Shown here: piece after piece, positions 5,383 to 9,177 of the stretch
How positions within the stretch are numbered: the stretch's first letter is position 1
How the letters are laid out: each line of letters starts with the position of its first letter
NCBI GenBank assembly: GCA_005773145.1
Contig: SXHS01000083.1
Span: 1-9,177, forward strand
Length of the DNA stretch: 9,177 nt
Source of the DNA: Planctomycetaceae bacterium
GTDB lineage: Bacteria > Planctomycetota > Planctomycetia > Pirellulales > Pirellulaceae
Direction of reading: 5' to 3'
Program-made: the position numbers and the translations under genes
Notes under the pieces: model-generated
The model's database searches: none
What the model was told of the DNA's origin: nothing
What the model saw: only the letters and a program-made list of their open reading frames with translations

Positions 5383-5422
5383 AGGGCAATTTTAGCTGGC
5401 AAGAACCTGACCCAGAGACCGC

Positions 5423-5452
5423 ATTGTAGAGCTGCCACTTGGAAGTTGGCAA
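5423..5452 (-). promoter_or_regulatory. Candidate promoter for nuoA-nuoC-orf-nuoD
   Basis: On the minus strand, TTGCCA (5447-5452) and TACAAT (5423-5428) each match five of six consensus bases, with an 18-base spacer. Transcription would begin about 33 bases before the nuoA start. This would let the nuoA group be transcribed apart from nuoI and the DUF2203 gene. Confidence 0.55.
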
Positions 5453-5486
5453 GGCGGTCGATTCCCGAAAGCCTGGCTCGCGGGAC

Positions 5487-5951
5487 TTACATTTGCTCGT
5501 CGCCCAGGGGGGCGTCGCCGGCGATGCTATCCGCGTACAGCGGCTGCCGCCCGCGGAATCCAGCGTCGATTTCGTGCCAATGCAAAATTTCAGGCTCGCC
5601 GAGCTTCCAGCAAAGATACACGGCTCTGCCGTCCATCTGGCACGGAAAGTCGATCAGCCCTTCCGGTCCGTTCTTGGGTTCAACGCCGAGCGCACGCAGC
5701 TCCTCCACGTATTCGCGCAGCCGCTGTGCGTCCTTGGTCAACTCGTCTTCGATCTGGACGAGCTCTTCGCCATACGCATCAAGCGTCTTGCTGGGGCGGC
5801 GGTTGTTGTGCAGCGTGGCCAGCCGTTCTCGTCGCTCGATGACTTCCCGCGAGAGCGTCGCAAGATCAGTCGCGATGGCCTTGACCAATGGCAAGGTTGC
5901 ATTGGCTTCTTCAATCGTGAAAAACTTACTGAACAACTCGTCGTCCGACAT
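5487..5951 (-). CDS. DUF2203 family protein
   Basis: A 154-residue soluble protein of the uncharacterised DUF2203 family. The N-terminus has the family hallmark FFTIEEANATLPLVKAI, then a long charged helical region (about 35-95) that may form a coiled coil. The C-terminal core is typical: GLIDFPCQMDGRAVYLCWK, then GEPEILHWHEIDAGFRGRQP. Function is unknown; the conserved C-x-W and H-W-H residues hint at metal or ligand binding, but that is speculation. The ATG at 5951 is chosen because AGAGAG lies about seven bases upstream and the protein then begins MSDDELF as in relatives; an ATG at 5956 is in another frame. It sits between nuoI and nuoA on the same strand. A TACAAT element at 6019-6024 without a good -35 may be a weak promoter. 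Confidence 0.9.
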   Translation of the reverse strand: MSDDELFSKFFTIEEANATLPLVKAIATDLATLSREVIERRERLATLHNNRRPSKTLDAYGEELVQIEDELTKDAQRLREYVEELRALGVEPKNGPEGLIDFPCQMDGRAVYLCWKLGEPEILHWHEIDAGFRGRQPLYADSIAGDAPLGDEQM

Positions 5952-6069
5952 GACATGCTCTCTTGGAAATTCCTCTTGTTGCCCTGCCGCCAAGACCGCG
6001 AACGTGCATCGATAATAAATTGTACTCAGCGACGAGCGTCCGTGCTGGCAAGCAATACGATTTGTCTCG

Positions 6070-6597
6070 CTATTGGTTGGGACCGCCGTGGACCGGCTCC
6101 GCCACAACCTTCGATGCCGATACCGCCGTGGGATTGAGCGTCGAACGGCCCCAAGCCACCTCCACCGGCAAACGGGCGAAATCAACCAATACACCATCAC
6201 GGCTATAGCAACTTAAGTCGTGGGTCGCACCCATGAAGATGCAATCCACCGGACAGGGTTCCACGCACAATGCGCAGAACATGCATTTGCTGTAGTCGAT
6301 CGTAAAACCCGTGATCTTGAACCCTTTACCGCTCGTCACGCGTTCTTTGCCAATATAAATGCAGTCGACCGGACAAGCCTTGGCGCATTGGTCGCAGGCG
6401 ATGCACGTTGTTAAATCGAAACGATGAAATCCGCGGTATCGGGCCGCTACGGCTACCGGCAGTTCGGGATATTCAAAGTGCTGCGTGAAGGCCTTACGTT
6501 TTGGATCATACGTGATCATCCAAATACGGAAGGTCACGTACATACCTTCAGCCACCGTTTTAATGGCCACCACAATATTGCGGAACCAATCGCGCAT
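6070..6597 (-). CDS. nuoI: NADH:quinone oxidoreductase subunit I (two 4Fe-4S clusters)
   Basis: A 175-residue ferredoxin-like subunit that carries electrons through clusters N6a and N6b toward NuoB. Two complete C-x2-C-x2-C-x3-C-P motifs are visible: CIACDQCAKACP (Cys 65, 68, 71, 75) and CMFCALCVEPCP (Cys 105, 108, 111, 115). The amphipathic N-terminus (WFRNIVVAIKTVAEGMYVTF) and the E-Y-P-E-x-P segment (about 43-47) fit NuoI. The ATG at 6597 is preferred because GGTGG lies eight bases upstream; a TTG five codons earlier is also open. The tail after about residue 140 is more divergent. NuoI normally lies between nuoH and nuoJ. Here it opens a separate group, with the DUF2203 gene 118 bases downstream. 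A promoter with a perfect TATAAT lies upstream. Confidence 0.95.
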   Translation of the reverse strand: MRDWFRNIVVAIKTVAEGMYVTFRIWMITYDPKRKAFTQHFEYPELPVAVAARYRGFHRFDLTTCIACDQCAKACPVDCIYIGKERVTSGKGFKITGFTIDYSKCMFCALCVEPCPVDCIFMGATHDLSCYSRDGVLVDFARLPVEVAWGRSTLNPTAVSASKVVAEPVHGGPNQ

Positions 6598-6650
6598 AAC
6601 CTTTACCACCAAATACTTACGACCGACTGTCTGGGCCGCTGCGCCTTACC

Positions 6651-6671
6651 GGCCCCGCTTACCGTGGGGCC
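6651..6671 (-). promoter_or_regulatory. Leader hairpin of nuoI
   Basis: GGCCCC (6651-6656) and GGGGCC (6666-6671) form a 6-bp all-G-C hairpin in the roughly 100-base leader of the nuoI message. No ligand-binding motif or T run is seen, so its role is unknown. Confidence 0.35.
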
Positions 6672-6704
6672 TTGAGGCTACTGTGAATCTATGAATCTGT
6701 CTGG

Positions 6705-6732
6705 ATTATAGGCGGGTCTGGCTCCTCCGCAA
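6705..6732 (-). promoter_or_regulatory. Candidate promoter of nuoI
   Basis: On the minus strand a perfect TATAAT (6705-6710) is preceded, after a 16-base spacer, by TTGCGG (6727-6732), which matches three of six -35 bases. The predicted leader is about 100 bases long. The -10 is strong and the -35 weak. Confidence 0.55.
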
Positions 6733-6930
6733 GCCGGGGTGCAGACCGCCAGGCCGACCACTCGAACTAGCCCTAAGTGTCCAACCAGTCGAAGGTTACA
6801 AGCAGTCCCAGGCCCAGGGTGGAAGAATTCCGCCACCCGCGAAATGCTGAGGAATTTTCCCTGGAATGCGTAATTGGCCATTCATGAACGGGGAAACTTG
6901 AGAAAAACAGGCTCCCTGGGCCCGAAAACC
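6733..6930. other. Intergenic stretch between the divergent nuoI and csrA promoters
   Basis: I see no convincing gene here in any frame; open frames are short and lack ribosome sites. The only structure noted is a 6-bp inverted repeat, GGGTGG (6817-6822) and CCACCC (6833-6838), flanking a GAATTC palindrome. It could be an operator for either divergent promoter, with no direct support. Confidence 0.4.
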
Positions 6931-6958
6931 TTGACTCGTGCCCACCGCCACGTAGAGT
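6931..6958 (+). promoter_or_regulatory. Candidate promoter of csrA
   Basis: TTGACT (6931-6936; five of six) and TAGAGT (6953-6958; four of six) are separated by 16 bases. The predicted leader to the csrA start is about 150 bases. A TATAAG at about 6973 could be an alternative -10 without a matching -35. Confidence 0.5.
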
Positions 6959-7112
6959 GAATGATAGAAAGTATAAGCGTGCTTTCGTTTTGGGTCTTTT
7001 CCGGAAGGAAGCGGAGCGGCCGGCGTCGGTCATCAAGCGGCCACGGCAGCTTAGGTCCACGTCGGGGAATACGTCAGGAAGCCCCACGGTCGTCAATCGA
7101 AGGAATCACGGT

Positions 7113-7340
7113 ATGTTGGTATTATCTCGCAAGAAAAATGAGAGTATCGTGATCAATAATGACATCACGATCGTCGTTGTGGAGATCCGCGGCGACAAGG
7201 TCCGTCTTGGGGTGGAGGCTCCCAAGGAGGTGCCGGTTCATCGTCGTGAGGTTTATGACGCGATCCACCGCCACGAGACGAGTGAAGGCAAGGCTCCCGC
7301 CAGCGAGTCGGATCAAAACGCCACCGCCGGTGAAGCATAA
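7113..7340 (+). CDS. csrA: Carbon storage regulator CsrA (RsmA)
   Basis: A 75-residue RNA-binding protein. Family members are dimers that bind GGA motifs in message leaders and change translation or stability. The core is canonical: MLVLSRKKNESIVI (1-14; RNA contacts Leu4 and Arg6), ITIVVVEIRGDKVRLGVEAP (18-37), then VPVHRREVYDAI (40-51) with Arg44. After the core there is a tail of about 24 residues rich in Glu, Ser and Ala, longer than the 61-residue E. coli protein. The ATG at 7113 is fixed by the family N-terminus and by AAGGA eight bases upstream (7100-7104); the frame is open further upstream but that part is not gene-like. The gene is single, with its own promoter and terminator. No flagellar genes are visible, unlike many bacteria where csrA neighbours fliW. 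Confidence 0.97.
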   Translation: MLVLSRKKNESIVINNDITIVVVEIRGDKVRLGVEAPKEVPVHRREVYDAIHRHETSEGKAPASESDQNATAGEA

Positions 7341-7370
7341 GGAATTCTTGGCCGGCGGCGCGCCTGGTAT

Positions 7371-7404
7371 TTCCATGGCAGCCGCCGGTATGTCCATGGC
7401 AGCC
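7371..7404. repeat. Short 21-base tandem repeat after csrA
   Basis: TCCATGGCAGCC occurs at 7372-7383 and again at 7393-7404, within a 21-base unit beginning GGTAT. The first copy is followed by GCCGCCGGT, which can pair with GCCGGCGGC at 7351-7359. Two copies only; it lies between the csrA stop and its terminator. Confidence 0.5.
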
Positions 7405-7408
7405 TGTT

Positions 7409-7443
7409 GTGCGATAGATTCGAGGGAATCACTCGCACTTTTT
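7409..7443 (+). terminator. Intrinsic terminator of csrA
   Basis: GTGCGA (7409-7414) pairs with TCGCAC (7433-7438), and inside it GATTC (7417-7421) pairs with GAATC (7426-7430) around a GAGG loop. A 2x2 internal loop separates the two helices. TTTTTG follows directly. It lies 69 bases after the csrA stop. Confidence 0.88.
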
Positions 7444-7620
7444 GTTGGAGTTCACGGCTCGGCAGTTTTCTGTGTTGAGTGCCAGGGTCAGAGCGAAGCG
7501 ATGGCCATGTGACGGCAATCTCGCGGCCTTCCCCGACCCGTTTCGCGTGTGGCCGCCAGACCCTGCCACCCCCGTCGCGGTTTGAACAACGGATTGGCCG
7601 CGTGTTGGGGTGCCGCCCAC
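7444..7620. other. Intergenic stretch between the csrA terminator and the tRNA promoter
   Basis: No convincing gene, RNA or mobile element is seen. One segment (about 7548-7571, minus strand GTGGCAGGGTCTGGCGGC) resembles a segment near 2571-2593, described in the findings. Confidence 0.4.
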
Positions 7621-7650
7621 TTGACGCATCGCCAGCGTGGCCAGTATACA
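7621..7650 (+). promoter_or_regulatory. Promoter of tRNA-Glu (and possibly hemH)
   Basis: TTGACG (7621-7626; five of six) and TATACA (7645-7650; four of six) are separated by 18 bases. The predicted start is about 35 bases before the mature tRNA. No terminator is seen between the tRNA and hemH, so this promoter may serve both. Confidence 0.65.
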
Positions 7651-7691
7651 CCGGGGGCGCGCGGCTGTGACATTGTTAGTCGCTCGCGGTT

Positions 7692-7766
7692 GGCCCCGTC
7701 GTCTAGCCCGGTCTAGGACACCGGCCTTTCACGCCGATAACACGGGTTCAAATCCCGTCGGGGTCA
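7692..7766 (+). tRNA. tRNA-Glu (anticodon UUC)
   Basis: All arms can be drawn: acceptor GGCCCCG with CGGGGTC (one G-U), D stem GTC/GAC, anticodon loop CTTTCAC with TTC at 7728-7730, T stem ACGGG/CCCGT with the loop TTCAAAT, and discriminator A at 7766. The sequence closely parallels bacterial tRNA-Glu. The 3' CCA is not encoded (TTGG follows) and must be added. The outermost anticodon-stem pair (27-43) is C-A, a mismatch. The gene lies 52 bases before hemH. Confidence 0.96.
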
Positions 7767-7818
7767 TTGGAAACTTCGGAACTCGGAAATTGGATCTCAA
7801 AGTGATGGCGGGGAATCG

Positions 7819-8871
7819 GTGCACGCTCCGAGTGGATTGCCTTTCGACGCGGTCTTGGTGGTTTCGTTCGGTGGCCCCGAGGGACCGGACGAGATCTTGC
7901 CATTTCTGAAAAACGTGCTTCGCGGCCGAAATGTTCCTCCGCAACGAATGCTCGAAGTCGCCGAGCACTATCAGCTCTTTCGCGGCGTCAGCCCGATCAA
8001 TCAGCAGAACCGTGCCTTAGTCGCGGCCCTTCGGCGGGAACTGGCAGCCGGCGGACCGAACCTGAGCGTCTACTGGGGCAACCGAAATTGGCATCCCCTG
8101 CTGAGTGATGTATTGGCTCAGATGAGTCGCGACGGCATCCAGCGTGCCATTGCATTCTTTACTTCCGCGTACAGTTCGTATTCCGGTTGCCGACAGTACC
8201 GCGAGAACATTGCGGAGGCTCAGCAGCAGGTCGGCCCCGCGGCGCCAACCGTGGAAAAACTGAGGGCGTTTTTCAATCACCCTGGATTCATCGAGCCCAT
8301 GGCCGAGAATCTGCAATGCACGCTGGAAAAGATTGCTGCCGAGCGCCGGTCCCTGGCACACATCGTGTTCACGGCCCATAGCATCCCACGATCGATGGCG
8401 GAGGGCTGTCAGTACGAGTCCCAGTTGCGAGAAGCGGCTCGGCTCGTTGCCGAACGGGCAGGCCGAAGCGAGGCGATTTTGGTTTACCAGAGTCGCAGCG
8501 GTCCATCGACTCAGGCATGGCTGGAGCCGGATATCGGCAACTACTTGCGACAGCTGGCCGCGAACGGCGAGACGCGTGATGTCGTGATCGTCCCCATCGG
8601 CTTCATTTCCGACCACATGGAGGTGGTCTACGATCTCGATACCGAGGCCAGACAGATCTGCGACAATCTTGGTCTGAACCTGCTGCGAGTGCCGACCGTG
8701 GGTACGCATCCGAAATTCATCCGCATGATTCGCGATCTGATCGTCGAGCGCATGAACCCCGGCGTGGAACGAATTGCCTTGGGATCGCTCGGCCCGTGCC
8801 ACGATTTGTGCCCGGCCGACTGCTGCCAGCCCACCTTGCTCACCAACCCGACGCGCCAGCCAGAGAAGTGA
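7819..8871 (+). CDS. hemH: Ferrochelatase (protoporphyrin or coproporphyrin type)
   Basis: A 350-residue enzyme that inserts ferrous iron into a porphyrin at the end of heme synthesis. Seen: the N-terminal AVLVVSFGGPEGPDEI (11-26), YWGNRNWHPLL, FFTSAYSSYSGCRQY, the catalytic-type histidine in FTAHSIP (His187, equivalent to B. subtilis His183), YQSRSGPSTQAWLEPDI, and the metal-path glutamate in GFISDHMEVVYDLD (Glu268, equivalent to Glu264). Length is normal for the family. The GTG at 7819 starts the protein just before the family core, with a G-rich site at about 7808-7813. The ATG at 7805 is in another frame. Odd point: four cysteines near the end (327, 331, 335, 336) in PCHDLCPADCC, which might bind a metal or an iron-sulfur cluster. 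Whether the product is protoheme or coproheme cannot be told from this sequence alone. Confidence 0.95.
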   Translation: MHAPSGLPFDAVLVVSFGGPEGPDEILPFLKNVLRGRNVPPQRMLEVAEHYQLFRGVSPINQQNRALVAALRRELAAGGPNLSVYWGNRNWHPLLSDVLAQMSRDGIQRAIAFFTSAYSSYSGCRQYRENIAEAQQQVGPAAPTVEKLRAFFNHPGFIEPMAENLQCTLEKIAAERRSLAHIVFTAHSIPRSMAEGCQYESQLREAARLVAERAGRSEAILVYQSRSGPSTQAWLEPDIGNYLRQLAANGETRDVVIVPIGFISDHMEVVYDLDTEARQICDNLGLNLLRVPTVGTHPKFIRMIRDLIVERMNPGVERIALGSLGPCHDLCPADCCQPTLLTNPTRQPEK

Positions 8872-8876
8872 CCGTG

Positions 8877-8911
8877 GCAGGCTGGGAGATCGTTTCCTTG
8901 ATCTTCCTGCG
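8877..8911. other. Possible hairpin between convergent hemH and isomerase genes
   Basis: GCAGG/CCTGC and, inside it, AGATC/GATCT can form an interrupted stem directly after the hemH stop. No T run follows on either strand, so its use as a terminator is uncertain. Confidence 0.3.
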
Positions 8912-8933
8912 AGCGTGAGCCTGGATCGCGGTT

Positions 8934-9177
8934 TTATGCGAGCGCCGCCTTCAAATCATTGAGCAGCTTAATCGCCCCGGCGATTTCGGTTTTTTGGCGT
9001 TGCGGGTCCTGGGGGATTTCGCGCTCGATGGTGAGCGGCCCTAGGTAGCCGATTTTGGCGAGCGTGCGCAGGTAGTTTTCCATTCCCACCTGGCCCTGGC
9101 CGAGCGGCTTCTCCTCGCCCCATTCCTGGCCGGGATGTTTGGCCCAGAGTGCGTCTTTGCAGTGGACGCTGCGGACG
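8934..9177 (-). CDS. Sugar phosphate isomerase/epimerase, C-terminal part
   Basis: The last 81 residues of a TIM-barrel enzyme of the xylose-isomerase-like superfamily; the gene runs off the window. Seen: VHCKDALWAKHP, then KPLGQGQVGMENYLRTLAKIGYLGPLTIEREI. The V-H-x-K-D motif carries metal-binding His and Asp in this family, LGQGQV is the conserved turn before the next helix, and TIERE supplies a metal-binding Glu. The end is a helix with KLLNDLKAALA and stop TAA. Such proteins are abundant in planctomycetes and act on sugar phosphates or keto acids; the exact substrate cannot be told. It converges on hemH, with a 62-base gap. Confidence 0.88.
   Translation of the reverse strand, partial: VRSVHCKDALWAKHPGQEWGEEKPLGQGQVGMENYLRTLAKIGYLGPLTIEREIPQDPQRQKTEIAGAIKLLNDLKAALA

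Noticed and set aside
4525..6015. A 496-codon open frame on the plus strand
   Set aside because: It is antisense to nuoC, nuoA and the DUF2203 gene, all with clear family motifs. Its translation is rich in Arg and Ser with no recognisable domain, as expected of a shadow frame in G+C-rich DNA.
6957..7112. A 52-residue N-terminal extension of csrA
   Set aside because: The CsrA family begins at MLVLSRKK, and AAGGA precedes the ATG at 7113. The upstream part overlaps the predicted promoter -10.
7372..7404. CRISPR-like repeat
   Set aside because: Only two short copies nine bases apart, without spacers or cas genes; it is a small tandem repeat.
8017..8802. A 261-codon open frame on the minus strand
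   Set aside because: It lies wholly antisense to hemH, which has catalytic motifs; no domain is seen in the minus frame.

Overview
This window most likely comes from a planctomycete, probably of the Pirellulales type. The main reason is a secreted protein that carries both a dockerin-like calcium repeat pair and a C-terminal PEP-CTERM anchor. A DUF2203 protein, a lone CsrA and high G+C at third codon positions fit this. The lineage is an inference, because no search could be run.

Layout. (1) 52-1035, minus: the exported dockerin/PEP-CTERM protein, with an upstream stretch rich in inverted repeats. (2) 1229-1587: a decayed patch. A minus-strand fragment of an unrecognised gene abuts a plus-strand C-terminal piece of an ArsC/low-molecular-weight phosphatase gene. 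(3) 1604-2514, plus: a compact fluoride-response unit made of a near-consensus promoter, a fluoride (crcB-type) riboswitch starting at the predicted transcript start, an intrinsic terminator, crcB/fluC, and a DUF190 gene that looks internally shortened. (4) 2618-6597, minus: respiratory complex I genes in the order nuoI, DUF2203 gene, nuoA, nuoC, a 69-residue protein and nuoD. nuoB is missing from its usual place between nuoA and nuoC. (5) 7113-7340, plus: csrA with its own promoter and a strong terminator. (6) 7692-8871, plus: tRNA-Glu(UUC) followed 52 bases later by ferrochelatase hemH. (7) 8934 to the end, minus: the C-terminal part of a sugar phosphate isomerase/epimerase.

How the parts work together. 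NuoA, C, D and I are the quinone-side and ferredoxin-like subunits of a proton-pumping NADH:quinone oxidoreductase. Their scattered arrangement and separate candidate promoters suggest that the rest of the complex lies elsewhere. The fluoride unit is self-contained: aptamer, terminator, channel and accessory gene. tRNA-Glu beside hemH brings together the tRNA that feeds C5-pathway tetrapyrrole synthesis and the last enzyme of heme synthesis.

The points most worth a second look are a Tyr-to-Pro change at the quinone-site position of NuoD, an Asn-to-Lys change at a pore position of FluC, a loop insertion of about 75 residues in NuoA, the missing nuoB, the riboswitch/terminator layout, the tRNA-Glu/hemH pairing, and a four-cysteine tail on HemH. 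I see no CRISPR array, insertion sequence, phage gene or clearly new defence system.
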